Below, one piece after another: positions 8,957 to 17,805 of a stretch of 64,000 bases of DNA. The stretch is from Cellulomonas fimi (lineage in GTDB: Bacteria; Actinomycetota; Actinomycetes; Actinomycetales; Cellulomonadaceae). The stretch lies in the NCBI RefSeq assembly GCF_028527925.1, contig NZ_JAPESW010000004.1:62001-126000 (forward strand). Reading direction: 5' to 3'. The notes under the pieces are model-generated. The model did not search any database. It was not told where the DNA came from and was given only the letters and a program-made list of their open reading frames with translations. Position 1 is the stretch's first letter. Each line of letters begins with the position of its first letter. The translations under genes and the position numbers were made by a program.

Positions 8957-10761
8957 TGTCGCCGCGGCCGCCTGTTCGCCCCGGCCCAGCACGCTCCGGC
9001 GGACCAGACCTGACGTCATTGGCGACTGCTGCTCTCAGCGGAGTTCTGGTCGTCGCCAGTGTCCTGTGGGTGGGAGCTGCTGTCGGATGCTTCCTCACGG
9101 GGCGTGGTCTCCCACGTGGCGGGCTGGTACCGCCGCTGGTCGCCCTGCGGCACGCCTCCTCGCCGTCGACCGCGTGGCCGTTTCCGGCCGACCTGCCGGG
9201 CGCCGGCCCCTACTGGCTCGGGACAGCGCTGGTCGTCGTCTCACTCGCGGCCGGCGGCGTCGCGGTGTCGCGCTGGAGGCGCCGCATCATCAGCACGTCC
9301 GGAGCCGTCCAGGCGCTCCGCACACTCCCCGGCATGGCCGCACCCGGCCAGGTCATCGCGGTCGCCGGCGCGCGGGCTGTGCGTCGACAGGCAAGCGTCG
9401 TCCGCCCATCGCTCGCCGGTCTGGTACCGGCCGACCAGGTCGGGTACCGGCTCGGCTCGCTCCGGGGGCACGACCTGTGGTGCTCGGTCGAGGACTCGTC
9501 GCTCGTGGTCGGCCCGCCTCGCATGGGGAAGGGACTGCACGTCGTCGTGCCGTGGGTCCTCGACGCACCGGGCGCGGTGGTCGCGACGTCGACACGCCCT
9601 GACACCCTCGCCGTGACGCTGCGCCACCGGCGTCGGAACGGTCCAGTCGCCGTCTTCGACCCGCAGCGACTCGCAGGACTTCCTGGGGGCCTCGCGTGGT
9701 CGCCCGTGCGCGGGTGCGAGACGCCACGGACCGCGCTGGTCCGCGCGCGCGGACTCGCGGCGGGCGCGGGCTTCGGTCACACCGTGTCGGACTCCGACTT
9801 CTGGGCGGGCCAGACGGAGACCGCGCTCCGGTGCCTGCTGCATGCCGCAGCACTCGACGGGCGCCGAGCGGTGGACCTCTACCGCTGGTCGCTGAACCCA
9901 GCGCTCGCCGAGGACGCCGTCACCATCCTCAATCGAACGTCGTCCGCCGACGGCTGGGCAGACGCACTGGACGCGGCGATCCACTCCGACCCGCGGACGC
10001 GGGACTCGATCTGGCTCGGCGTCCGGCAGTCGCTCGCAGCGCTCGCCGACCCCGACGTCCTCGAGGCCGTCGACCCGGCGGCCGGCGCAGAGTTCGACCC
10101 GCACACGTTCCTGGCGGAGGCCGGAACGCTGTACATGCTGGCGTCGGCCGTCACGTCCGGATCGTGTGCCCCGCTGATCGCGGCGTTCGTCGAGGACATC
10201 ACCGAGACCGCGCGAGCCGTCGCCGCCCGCTCCTCCGGCGCGCGCCTCGACCCCCCGCTCCTGCTGGCGCTGGACGAGATCGCGAACCTCACACCGCTCC
10301 CCTCTCTTCCTTCGCTCATGGCGGAGGGCGGCGGATCAGGGATCACGACCCTGGCCGTCCTGCAGTCGCTCGCACAGGCTCGGGCGCGCTGGGGCGAGCA
10401 CGCTGCGGATGCGATCTGGGACGCCGCCACGGTCAAGGTCGTCCTGGGCGGGCTCGCGAAGTACCGCGACCTCGACGACGTCGCGCGCCTCCTCGGCGAG
10501 ATCGACGAGCTCACCGAGACCCGGTCGTCCGGCCGCGGCGGCGAGCGGTCCTCATCGACATCCGTGCGTACCGTGCCGGTGATGCCGGCGTCGGTGCTGC
10601 GCACACTGCCGTTCGGGACCGCGATCCTCCTCCTGCGACAGACGGCGCCCACGGTCATCGACCTCTCCCCGTGGACCGCCCGACCCGACGCGACCGCACT
10701 TCGAGTCGACCAACGTGCGGTCGAGCACGCGACGGCGACCGGGACGGCGGTGCGAGCGTGA
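8953..10761 (+). CDS. VirD4/TraG-family type IV coupling protein
   Basis: The coupling protein brings the relaxase-DNA complex to the secretion channel. The 602-residue protein has two N-terminal hydrophobic segments (about 18-40 and 78-98), then a nucleotide-binding domain with Walker A in VVGPPRMGKGLHVV (near residue 185) and Walker B in LLLALDEIANLTPLP (near residue 435), followed by the GGGSGITTLAVLQSLAQAR stretch typical of VirD4/TraG. The start overlaps the previous stop (ATGA), although the frame is open for a further 700 bases upstream. The C-terminus is polar and overlaps the next gene. Confidence 0.9.
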   Translation: MMSPRPPVRPGPARSGGPDLTSLATAALSGVLVVASVLWVGAAVGCFLTGRGLPRGGLVPPLVALRHASSPSTAWPFPADLPGAGPYWLGTALVVVSLAAGGVAVSRWRRRIISTSGAVQALRTLPGMAAPGQVIAVAGARAVRRQASVVRPSLAGLVPADQVGYRLGSLRGHDLWCSVEDSSLVVGPPRMGKGLHVVVPWVLDAPGAVVATSTRPDTLAVTLRHRRRNGPVAVFDPQRLAGLPGGLAWSPVRGCETPRTALVRARGLAAGAGFGHTVSDSDFWAGQTETALRCLLHAAALDGRRAVDLYRWSLNPALAEDAVTILNRTSSADGWADALDAAIHSDPRTRDSIWLGVRQSLAALADPDVLEAVDPAAGAEFDPHTFLAEAGTLYMLASAVTSGSCAPLIAAFVEDITETARAVAARSSGARLDPPLLLALDEIANLTPLPSLPSLMAEGGGSGITTLAVLQSLAQARARWGEHAADAIWDAATVKVVLGGLAKYRDLDDVARLLGEIDELTETRSSGRGGERSSSTSVRTVPVMPASVLRTLPFGTAILLLRQTAPTVIDLSPWTARPDATALRVDQRAVEHATATGTAVRA

Positions 10762-11978
10762 TCGGCAAGCTCCTCGGCGCCCTCGGTGTCGTGGCCGTCC
10801 CTGCGCTCGCCGTCGTGACGGCCATCGGAGTCGGCCTCCAGGCAGGCGCATGCATCAGCACGTCCGCACTGGGGCCACTCAATGACCGCGCCCCCGTCCC
10901 GCCGGAGGCGCGGCCATGGATCCGCGAGGTGCGCGCAGGGTGCCCGGACCTCCCGGAGGTGTGGATCGCGGCCGTCATGGCGCAGGAGTCCGGATTCCGG
11001 CCGGACGCGTACGCCGACGACAGCAACGGCGGCACCTGGGGCCTCTTTCAGCTCAACCAGAGCATCTGGCGCGCGCACTACGGCCACCCGTGGTCTGCGG
11101 ATCTCGACCACGACGGTCGCTGGGACGTCACCCAGCCGGAGATCCACGCCTCCGTCGCCGGCCGTTACCTCTGCGCCCGCCTCGCAGGCGTCCGGGGCAT
11201 CCGCACCGAGCACCCGGACTGGCCGTCGGCGTCGATCCCGGAGCTTGACGCACTGATCGTCGCGCACAACGCCGGCGAGTCGAGGCTGCGCAGCTACCCC
11301 GCGATCCCGACCGTCACGGCGAGGTTCATCTCGAACGTCGACGAGCGCGTTCGCGCCTGGTCGGGGAGCGACCCGCCGGACAGCCGCGAGGAGAACCCCT
11401 CGCCGAGCGCGGCCGAGCCGGCGGCGACGTCGTCCGATCCCCCGACCAGCGATGGATGCGTGCCCGAGCTCGGCGACGGAACCGTGAACGTTCCACCCGG
11501 CACCTCCGACGACGTCGCGACCGCCGTGAGCAACGCGCTCGCCTACGTCGGTGTGAAGTCAGGGTGGGACCAGCTCTGCGACAGGCTCGCGTGTCGCGCG
11601 TACGGGTACGTCGGTTCTGGATTCACCTCGGCGAAGGTGCACTGGCAGACGATGGTCGCCGATGGGCACGCGCATCCAGGCGACCGCTGCCCGCCGCTCG
11701 GCTCCTTCGTCTTCTTCGAGACCGGCCGCCCGTTCGGACACGTCTCGATCGTCGTGCGAGCGGATCCCGGGCGGTGCGACCCCGAGCAGATCCTCGTGAC
11801 GTCGAACAGCGCCTTCGACGCGGCGACAGGCAACCACGGCGGCGTCTACCTGCTGAGCCTCGGCCGCCTCAACAGCTTCTACCTCCGTGGCAGTGGCTAC
11901 CTCGGTTGGTCGGATCCTGTGTGCCGCGGTGCCCTGCTCCCAACCGGTACGTCCCACCCGGCACCACCCGGGCGATGA
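10758..11978 (+). CDS. T4SS cell-wall hydrolase: lytic transglycosylase with C-terminal NlpC/CHAP-like half
   Basis: The protein has 406 residues from a GTG that overlaps the previous stop (GTGA). After an N-terminal membrane or signal segment, residues about 60-200 match the SLT lysozyme-like fold: catalytic Glu in AVMAQESGFRP, then GGTWGLFQLN and ALIVAHNAGES. A Pro/Ser linker follows. The C-terminal half (about 240-390) has a Cys-rich start (LCDRLACRAYGYVGSGFT) and GHVSIVV, suggesting an NlpC/P60- or CHAP-like peptidase fold, although the catalytic Cys is uncertain. Bifunctional wall hydrolases open the peptidoglycan for the conjugation channel in Gram-positive bacteria. Confidence 0.82.
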   Translation: MIGKLLGALGVVAVPALAVVTAIGVGLQAGACISTSALGPLNDRAPVPPEARPWIREVRAGCPDLPEVWIAAVMAQESGFRPDAYADDSNGGTWGLFQLNQSIWRAHYGHPWSADLDHDGRWDVTQPEIHASVAGRYLCARLAGVRGIRTEHPDWPSASIPELDALIVAHNAGESRLRSYPAIPTVTARFISNVDERVRAWSGSDPPDSREENPSPSAAEPAATSSDPPTSDGCVPELGDGTVNVPPGTSDDVATAVSNALAYVGVKSGWDQLCDRLACRAYGYVGSGFTSAKVHWQTMVADGHAHPGDRCPPLGSFVFFETGRPFGHVSIVVRADPGRCDPEQILVTSNSAFDAATGNHGGVYLLSLGRLNSFYLRGSGYLGWSDPVCRGALLPTGTSHPAPPGR

Positions 11979-12943
11979 GCATGATGCGTTCACGACAGGC
12001 CCCGTCGAGCGACGACAAGTTGCTCGCCATCCACGCCCAGCTCGTGCAGGCGGTCGAGGACCTCATGAGCTCCGACGCGTGGATTGCCATGCTTCGCGTC
12101 GCCGCTCGGTTCACGACCTACTCTCCGTCGAACATCCTGCTCATCGCCGCTCAGCGGCCCGACGCGACTCAGGTCGCCGGCATCCGCACGTGGAACGCGT
12201 TGGGAAGGCGCGTCGTGAAGGGTGAGCACGGCATTGCGATCCTGGCGCCGTGCTTGTATCGGCAGCGGGATGACAGTGCCCAGGCGCTGCCCAGCGCATC
12301 ACCCTCGCCCGAAGCGGACGAACCTACGAGGGTGCTGCACGGGTTCAAGGTCGTCCACGTCTTCGACGTCGCACAGACCACCGGCGACGACCTGCCCGAC
12401 ACCGAGCCGACCCTCCTGCGCGGTGAGGCTCCGGCGGGGTTGTGGGACCACCTCGCACGGCTCGCTGCGGACGACGGCTACGCCCTCGAACGCGGTCCCT
12501 GCCCGCTCGGGGTCAACGGGTTCACAGACCCAGAAGGCCACCGCATCAGGGTGCGCGCCGATCTCGACCGGGCGCACGCCGCAAAGACACTCGCTCATGA
12601 GCTCGGCCACATTCGCGCCGATCACCCCACTCGGTTCCCCGCCTACGCCACCGACTTAGCCTGCAGAGGTCAGGCTGAGATCGAGGCCGAGTCGATCGCC
12701 TACATCGTCATGACTCACGCAGGCGTCCCCGCCGAGGCGTACTCCGCGGCGTATGTCGCCGGCTGGTCCTTTGGAGAGCCCGACGCGGCGAAGGCTTCCG
12801 TCGCCACGGTGGTGACCACGGCCCGACGGCTGCTGCTCGGCGGAGCAGTGGATGAGCGGCCGTCACCCGAAGTGGGACCAGGGAGCGCGTTGATGCCGCA
12901 TTCGACGGCGGGCGCGGAACCGCCATGGCTCGGTCGATCGTGA
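11975..12943 (+). CDS. ArdC-like antirestriction protein with zinc metallopeptidase domain
   Basis: ArdC-type proteins bind single-stranded DNA and protect incoming plasmid DNA from restriction. The 322-residue protein starts at an ATG overlapping the previous stop (ATGA). Its N-terminal 110 residues (helical, FTTYSPSNILLIAAQ, GIRTWNALGRRVVKGEHG) match the ArdC N-terminal domain. The C-terminal part carries HELGHIRADH with a downstream Glu in QAEIEAESIAYIV, a complete HExxH...E gluzincin-type zinc site. It is the last gene of the T4SS operon, so it would be made together with the transfer apparatus. Confidence 0.88.
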   Translation: MSMMRSRQAPSSDDKLLAIHAQLVQAVEDLMSSDAWIAMLRVAARFTTYSPSNILLIAAQRPDATQVAGIRTWNALGRRVVKGEHGIAILAPCLYRQRDDSAQALPSASPSPEADEPTRVLHGFKVVHVFDVAQTTGDDLPDTEPTLLRGEAPAGLWDHLARLAADDGYALERGPCPLGVNGFTDPEGHRIRVRADLDRAHAAKTLAHELGHIRADHPTRFPAYATDLACRGQAEIEAESIAYIVMTHAGVPAEAYSAAYVAGWSFGEPDAAKASVATVVTTARRLLLGGAVDERPSPEVGPGSALMPHSTAGAEPPWLGRS

Positions 12944-12944
12944 A

Positions 12945-12976
12945 CTGACGGTGGCGACTGCTAGCCGGCCCGTCAG
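12945..12976 (+). terminator. Possible terminator hairpin after the T4SS operon
   Basis: CTGACGG (12945-12951) and CCGTCAG (12970-12976) form a 7-bp stem, with a possible inner GGC/GCC pairing, starting one base after the ardC stop. There is no T-tract, as is common in GC-rich genomes, so this is tentative. Confidence 0.4.
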
Positions 12977-13112
12977 ATGAAGCACCGACGGCCCGCTGGG
13001 GCCACCCCCAAACGGTCCGTTAGGGCGTTTCGGTGGCTGTGGTTACGGTTCTGAGTTTCGGTCGGGCCGTTCGAGGCCTGTCCGCGACCGGCGACTGCGG
13101 TGACCACAGCCA

Positions 13113-13140
13113 CACCGGAAACGATCAGATTCGGCGAGTT
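13113..13140 (+). repeat. Left copy of the inverted repeat bracketing the sulfur/Cd cargo block
   Basis: The 28 bases beginning CACCGGAAACGATC match the reverse complement of 21026-21053 at 24 of 28 positions. The core is itself nearly palindromic (CCGGAAAC facing GATTCGG). Nearby sequence holds further GTTTCGGT motifs at about 13026 and 13053, and similar motifs recur near the right copy. Confidence 0.6.
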
Positions 13141-13177
13141 GTGGGTATCGACAACTCCCGTAGTCGGGCGCCATCCG

Positions 13178-14383
13178 TCAACGGGGCAACCTCTCGACCG
13201 GTCTGGCTTCCGCTGCGATGCGGTCGGCAACGCACGCAACGTCGGCAGGGCTCGTCCATCGGCCCAGCGATAGCCGCAGCGCCGAGAGGGCGCGCTCGCG
13301 TGACATGCCCATGGCGGTGAGTACGTCCGAGGGCCGGTCTGTTCCGGCGTGGCATGCGGAGCCCGCCGAGGCGGCCACGTCGTGTAGGTCGTTCAGCACG
13401 GTGAGGGCGCGGGCGTCGGTGATGCTGACGTTCAACGTGTTCGGCAGCCGGTGCTCGGGGTGCCCGTTGAGGTGGACCCGCCCGGGTAGAGACGCCTCGA
13501 GAAGCTGGTGCAGGCGGTCGCGGAGGCGGCGAAGCCGCTCGCTCTCCCCGGCGGCCAGGGCCTGCGCGGCAAGGTCGGCCGCGACGCCGAGACCGACTGC
13601 GTAGGCGACGTTCTCGGTGCCGGCGCGCCGTCCTGCTTCCTGGCCACCGCCGTCGACGACGGGTCGCAGGGGCGTTCCCGGCGCGACGTACAGGGCGCCG
13701 ACCCCCTTGGGCGCGTACATCTTGTGCCCGACCACCGTGAGCAGGTCGACCCCGAGCTCCTTGACGCTGACGGGGAGCTTGCCGACGGACTGGGCGGCGT
13801 CAGTGTGCATCAGTGCGCCGTGGCGGTGCGCGATCTCGGCGATCTGGGCGATGGGTTGCACCGTGCCGGTCTCGTTGTTGGCATGCATGACGGAGACCAG
13901 GACGGTCTGCTCGGTGATGGCGGACGCGACTGCCTCGGGTTCGACGCGACCGGTCTCGTCGACGGGTATGACGGTCACGCGGACGTCGTGCAGCTCGCGC
14001 AGGTAGTCGACCGCGGCCAGGACGGCGGGGTGCTCCGTGGCCTGGGTGATGACGTGTGCACCGGTGTGGAGGCGTGGCGAGGCGAGCACCGCACCGCGGA
14101 TGGCGAGGGCGTCGGCCTCGGACCCGCTGCCGGTCAGGACGATCGTGCTGGGGTCGTCAGCATCGAGCAGGGCGGCGATCTGGCTGCGCGCGCCGGTCAG
14201 CGCATCGCGCGCAGCGCGTCCAAAGGAGTGGGTGCTCGAGGGGTTGCCGAATCCCACGGACAGGAACGGCAGCATCGCCTCGAGGACGGCGGGGTCGACC
14301 GGTGTGGTGGCGTTGTAATCCGCGTATACCGGTGCCCCCACGAGAGCCGCCGGACGGGCACTAAGCGGTTCCAGGTCGCGCAT
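13178..14383 (-). CDS. Cysteine desulfurase, IscS/NifS family
   Basis: This PLP enzyme releases sulfur from cysteine as a persulfide. With a start at ATG 14383 it has 401 residues. It shows TEHPA with the PLP-stacking His (118), HANNETG, the Schiff-base Lys in VGHKMYAPKG (K221), GGGQEAGRRAGTEN, and the persulfide-forming Cys in SAGSACHAGTDRPSD (C344). A longer frame to 14497 adds only a charged non-conserved leader. The gene diverges from an ArsR-rhodanese regulator, and a TusA-like gene lies 3.4 kb away, so the enzyme probably supplies a dedicated sulfur relay rather than general Fe-S assembly; this is inferred from context. Confidence 0.9.
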   Translation of the reverse strand: MRDLEPLSARPAALVGAPVYADYNATTPVDPAVLEAMLPFLSVGFGNPSSTHSFGRAARDALTGARSQIAALLDADDPSTIVLTGSGSEADALAIRGAVLASPRLHTGAHVITQATEHPAVLAAVDYLRELHDVRVTVIPVDETGRVEPEAVASAITEQTVLVSVMHANNETGTVQPIAQIAEIAHRHGALMHTDAAQSVGKLPVSVKELGVDLLTVVGHKMYAPKGVGALYVAPGTPLRPVVDGGGQEAGRRAGTENVAYAVGLGVAADLAAQALAAGESERLRRLRDRLHQLLEASLPGRVHLNGHPEHRLPNTLNVSITDARALTVLNDLHDVAASAGSACHAGTDRPSDVLTAMGMSRERALSALRLSLGRWTSPADVACVADRIAAEARPVERLPR

Positions 14384-14538
14384 CAGAACGCCGACACCTG
14401 GTCCCCGCTCAGCGGACCGGCGCTGCACGACGTGTTCGGCCTCGGCCTCGGCCTCGCCCTCGACCCTCGGCACCTGCCTCATCCGACGCCTCCCCACGCT
14501 TGATGCCCCACCTCTCCCAACACTGTATCTTCTATTCC

Positions 14539-15198
14539 ATGGATTTCAGGAACACTGCGAAGGGTGACGTCTTCGACGCGCTCGCCGTGGTCGTCAAGGC
14601 CATCGCCAACGGCCACCGTCTCGAGCTCGTCGAGCTGATGGCCCAGGGCGAGCACTCGGTCGAGGAACTCGCCCGCATGTCCGGCATGGCCGTGACCACG
14701 ACGTCGGCCCACCTGCAGAACCTGAAGCAGGCCGGCCTCGTGCGGACCCGACGTGAGCGCACCACCATCTATTACCAGCTCGCTGGCGACGACGTCGCCG
14801 AGCTCTACGTGGCCGCCAAGCGAGTCGCCCTGCGCCGTTCGCCAGCGCTGCGCGACACGCTCGACGACTACCTCGGCGCGCCGAGCGCCGCCGGCGGAAC
14901 CATCGACCCCGGTGCCGTGACCGAGTCCATGACGGTCGTCGACGTGCGCCCGCGCTCGGAGTTCGACACCGGTCACTTCCCCGGCGCCATCTCCATCCCG
15001 CTGGCCGACCTGCCGGCCCGGGTGCACGAGCTGCCCGCCGACCGGTCCGTCGTCGTCTACTGCCGCGGCGAGTTCTGCCGCCTCGCCCGCGAGGCCGCGC
15101 ATCTCATGCGCGAGCACGGCCTCGACGCGGTCGCCATGGACGAAGGAGTCGTCGAGTGGCGCGCGAGCAAGGCGGTGGCCCTCGATGGTGTCGCCTGA
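14539..15198 (+). CDS. ArsR-family regulator fused to a rhodanese domain
   Basis: The 219-residue protein has a winged-helix ArsR domain (about 10-100; SVEELARMSGMAVTTTSAHL is the recognition region) and a C-terminal rhodanese domain (about 128-215) with the catalytic-loop Cys in VVYCRGEFCR (C175, with C180 nearby). The rhodanese part could sense persulfide or reactive sulfur. I chose the ATG at 14539 although no Shine-Dalgarno is visible: TATCTT sits seven bases before it, which fits leaderless transcription. It diverges from the desulfurase and overlaps the downstream MFS gene by 14 bases. Confidence 0.87.
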   Translation: MDFRNTAKGDVFDALAVVVKAIANGHRLELVELMAQGEHSVEELARMSGMAVTTTSAHLQNLKQAGLVRTRRERTTIYYQLAGDDVAELYVAAKRVALRRSPALRDTLDDYLGAPSAAGGTIDPGAVTESMTVVDVRPRSEFDTGHFPGAISIPLADLPARVHELPADRSVVVYCRGEFCRLAREAAHLMREHGLDAVAMDEGVVEWRASKAVALDGVA

Positions 15199-16444
15199 GC
15201 TGACCGAGGTCGCCCCCGGCTACCGCGACGCGACTGCCCGCGAGGCCCTCCAGCGCCGCACCCTGTGGGTCGTGGTCGCCAGCCAGGTCCTCGGCGGTGC
15301 CGGCTTGGCTGCGGGGATCACCGTCGGCGCGCTGCTCGCAGAGCAGATGCTCGGTGCGCAAAGCATGTCGGGGCTGCCGGCGGCGCTGTTCACGCTCGGT
15401 GCGGCAGTGGCGGCGTTCCTCGTCGGGCGCGTGACGCAGCGTCGTGGCCGCCGCATCGGGCTCGCACTGGGCTTCGGGGCCGGAGGTGTCGGTGCGCTCG
15501 CCGTGGTCCTCGCTGCCGCGCTCGGCAACGTGCCGCTGCTGTTCGTGGCGCTGTTCGTCTACGGGGCGGGCACTGCGACAAACCTCCAGGCCCGCTACGC
15601 CGGCACCGACCTGGCGCCCGCGCACCGGCGGGGAACCGCCGTGTCCGTCGCGATGGTCTCCACGACGGTCGGCGCGGTCGCCGGACCCAACCTCGTCACC
15701 CCCCTCGGGGCGACGGCGACCGCGCTCGGCCTGCCTGCCCTGGCCGGGCCGTTCCTTCTGGCGGGCGTGGCCTATGTCGCCGCGGGCGGTGTGCTGCTCG
15801 CCCTGCTGCGCCCTGACCCCTTCCTCGTCGCACGCGACCTCGCCGACCAGCCCATGCCGGATGCGGCAGAGGCAGCTCCACCGCAGCGACCCGGGATCGG
15901 CGCCACCGTCGGTGCCGTCGTCATGGTCCTCACGCAGGTCGCGATGATCGCGGTCATGACGATGACGCCGGTCCACATGCGCGCCCACCACCACGGCATG
16001 AGCGCCATCGGGCTCGTCATCGGCATCCACGTCGGCGCGATGTACCTGCCGTCGCTGGTCACAGGCCGGTTGGTCGACCGGGTCGGGCGCGTCCCCATGG
16101 CGGTGGCCGCCGCGATCACGCTGCTTCTCGCCGGCGCGACCGCCGCGCTCGCCCCCGCCGACTCCATGCCGTGGCTGATCGTCGCACTCGCCCTGCTCGG
16201 CCTGGGCTGGAACTTCGGGCTCATCTCCGGGACGGCGCTGGTCGTGGACGCGACCGTCCCGGCCAACCGTGCGCGGACCCAGGGCTCAATCGACGTCCTG
16301 ATCGCGCTCGGCGGCGCCGGTGGCGGCGCGATGTCGGGAGTCGTCATGGCGGCGACCAGCTACGCCACCTTGTCGCTGCTCGGCGGCGCCCTGTCGCTGC
16401 TGCTCCTGCCCGTCCTGGTCTGGACGCGCCGCTCCCGCGGCTGA
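15185..16444 (+). CDS. MFS transporter
   Basis: The 419-residue protein has about 12 hydrophobic segments in two halves separated by a charged loop (about 225-240). The loop after segment 2 carries GRVTQRRGRR, and the equivalent in the second half is GRLVDRVGRVP, the usual MFS motif A positions. Its start lies inside the end of the ArsR-rhodanese gene, so the two are co-transcribed. The transported compound is unknown; pairing with a sulfur-responsive regulator suggests export of a thiol- or metalloid-related compound. Confidence 0.85.
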   Translation: MVSPELTEVAPGYRDATAREALQRRTLWVVVASQVLGGAGLAAGITVGALLAEQMLGAQSMSGLPAALFTLGAAVAAFLVGRVTQRRGRRIGLALGFGAGGVGALAVVLAAALGNVPLLFVALFVYGAGTATNLQARYAGTDLAPAHRRGTAVSVAMVSTTVGAVAGPNLVTPLGATATALGLPALAGPFLLAGVAYVAAGGVLLALLRPDPFLVARDLADQPMPDAAEAAPPQRPGIGATVGAVVMVLTQVAMIAVMTMTPVHMRAHHHGMSAIGLVIGIHVGAMYLPSLVTGRLVDRVGRVPMAVAAAITLLLAGATAALAPADSMPWLIVALALLGLGWNFGLISGTALVVDATVPANRARTQGSIDVLIALGGAGGGAMSGVVMAATSYATLSLLGGALSLLLLPVLVWTRRSRG

Positions 16445-16476
16445 GGCCCACCCCGACGCGTCGTGGCACCGCGGTG

Positions 16477-16505
16477 TTGACGGGTCGACGTCGCATGTCT
16501 ACTTT
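16477..16505 (+). promoter_or_regulatory. Promoter of the tetR-methyltransferase operon
   Basis: TTGACG (16477-16482) and TACTTT (16500-16505) are separated by 17 bases, a good match to a housekeeping sigma-70/SigA promoter. It lies 43 bases upstream of the TetR start codon. Its -10 box lies inside the left arm of the 13-bp inverted repeat. Confidence 0.7.
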
Positions 16506-16532
16506 GAGAGATACATCCGAAAGTTGACATGC
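16493..16532 (+). promoter_or_regulatory. Likely TetR operator: 13-bp inverted repeat
   Basis: GCATGTCTACTTT (16493-16505) and AAAGTTGACATGC (16520-16532) are inverted with one mismatch in 13, separated by 14 bases. The left arm covers the -10 box and the right arm the likely transcript start, just upstream of the TetR gene, so autorepression is the simple reading. Confidence 0.72.
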
Positions 16533-16547
16533 GCCGGAAGTGACCTC

Positions 16548-17192
16548 GTGAACCCTCCGCCTGTCGCGAGACTGGGACGCGCAGCGCGCCGCGAGCAGAT
16601 CCTCGCCGCCGCCACGGAGGCGTTCGCGGCTACTGGGTTCGCCGCGACGAGCCTGGACGACGCCGCCGCCGCCGCCGGGGTGACGCGCGTCATCCTCTAC
16701 CGGCACTTCGAGTCCAAGGCCGACCTGTACCAGGCGGTCCTCGACCGGATGTGCGCGCGCCTGGAGGCGCATGTCGAGGAGCCCGCCCACGGGTTCACCG
16801 ACGCCAGCATCGACGGCCTGATCGCCGCCGCCACCGAGTCGCCCTCCGGCTTCCGACTCCTGTTCCAGCACGCAATGCGCGAGGTCGAGTTCAAGCAGCG
16901 GATAGAGCAGTTCCGCGCCGCCATCAGCCAAGCAGCTCTGGTGCAGACCTCACGCCTCATCCCCGACCCCGCGCTGGCCCGCTGGGCCGCACAGCTGGCA
17001 CCCACCGTCGCCATCGAGGCGACCATCGCCTGGCTCGACGCCGGGCAACCGGATCCGGCACACGCATCCGCGAGGATCCGCCAAGCGACCATGGGAGTCG
17101 TCGAGGCAGCAGCCTCCCTGCACCCGGCCGCCTCCTTCCCTGCACCGCACGAGGGACCTGACCATGACTGGAACGGCTGCACAAGCATGTGA
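16548..17192 (+). CDS. TetR-family transcriptional regulator
   Basis: The 214-residue protein has an N-terminal TetR helix-turn-helix (about 12-60; ILAAATEAFAATGFAATSLD, then VTRVILYRHFESKADLYQAV) and a helical ligand-binding domain with a Trp-rich part near residue 140. I chose the GTG at 16548, seven bases after GGAAG and just downstream of the operator; the frame is open further upstream through the promoter. It overlaps the methyltransferase gene by 29 bases and probably controls it. The ligand is unknown. Confidence 0.9.
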   Translation: MNPPPVARLGRAARREQILAAATEAFAATGFAATSLDDAAAAAGVTRVILYRHFESKADLYQAVLDRMCARLEAHVEEPAHGFTDASIDGLIAAATESPSGFRLLFQHAMREVEFKQRIEQFRAAISQAALVQTSRLIPDPALARWAAQLAPTVAIEATIAWLDAGQPDPAHASARIRQATMGVVEAAASLHPAASFPAPHEGPDHDWNGCTSM

Positions 17193-17805
17193 GACACCGA
17201 CCGCACGCCAACGACGCGTGTGGGACAAGGCGGCGCCCGCCTACGACAAGCAGATCGCGTTCTACGAGCGGATCTGGTTCACCGGCGGCCGCCAGTGGAT
17301 CGGCGCCCGCTCGCGCGGACGGGTCCTCGAGGTCGCCGTCGGGACAGGCCGCAACCTGTCGTTCTACCCGCGCGAGACCACGATCACCGGTCTGGACCTG
17401 AGCCCTGCGATGCTCGCCCTGGCCGCACGCAGGGCCAGCGAGCTCGGGCGTGTCATCGACCTGCACGAAGGCGACGCCGCGCACCTGCCCTTCGACGGCG
17501 CCACCTTCGACACCGCCGTCTGCGCGCTCTCGCTGTGCAGCATCCCGGACCCGCAACGCGCGATCTCAGAGATGCATCGCGTGCTCGTGCCCGGCGGCAC
17601 CCTGCTCCTGCTCGACCACGTCGCGAGCACCTGGCCTCCGCTGCACGGCGCCCAGTGGGTCGTCGAGCAGGCGACCCGCCGCCTCGCCGGCGAGTTCCAG
17701 ACGCGCCGGCAACGCCCGCTCGTCGAAGCCACCGGCTTCACCATCGCCGAGGCCGACCGACTCAAGGCGGGGACCGTCGAGCGGCTCCGCGCCATCAAGC
17801 CCTGA
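17164..17805 (+). CDS. Class I SAM-dependent methyltransferase
   Basis: This is a 213-residue type-11 methyltransferase. Motif I is VLEVAVGTGRNLSFY (about 57-71), with the acidic SAM contact in TGLDLSPAML, motif II EGDAAHLPFDGATFD and motif III GGTLLLLDHV. The family includes UbiE/PMT-like enzymes acting on lipids, quinones or small thiols and metalloids. The gene overlaps the end of tetR. Because it sits with sulfur-handling genes, S- or metalloid-methylation is possible, but no substrate-specific residues can be named. Its 3' end overlaps the convergent TusA-like gene by 11 bases. Confidence 0.87.
   Translation: MTGTAAQACETPTARQRRVWDKAAPAYDKQIAFYERIWFTGGRQWIGARSRGRVLEVAVGTGRNLSFYPRETTITGLDLSPAMLALAARRASELGRVIDLHEGDAAHLPFDGATFDTAVCALSLCSIPDPQRAISEMHRVLVPGGTLLLLDHVASTWPPLHGAQWVVEQATRRLAGEFQTRRQRPLVEATGFTIAEADRLKAGTVERLRAIKP

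Noticed and set aside
9696..10757. Upstream extension of the wall-hydrolase frame to 9696
   Set aside because: It lies inside the coupling-protein gene in another frame and is Arg-rich; the GTG at 10758 overlapping the stop is the better start.
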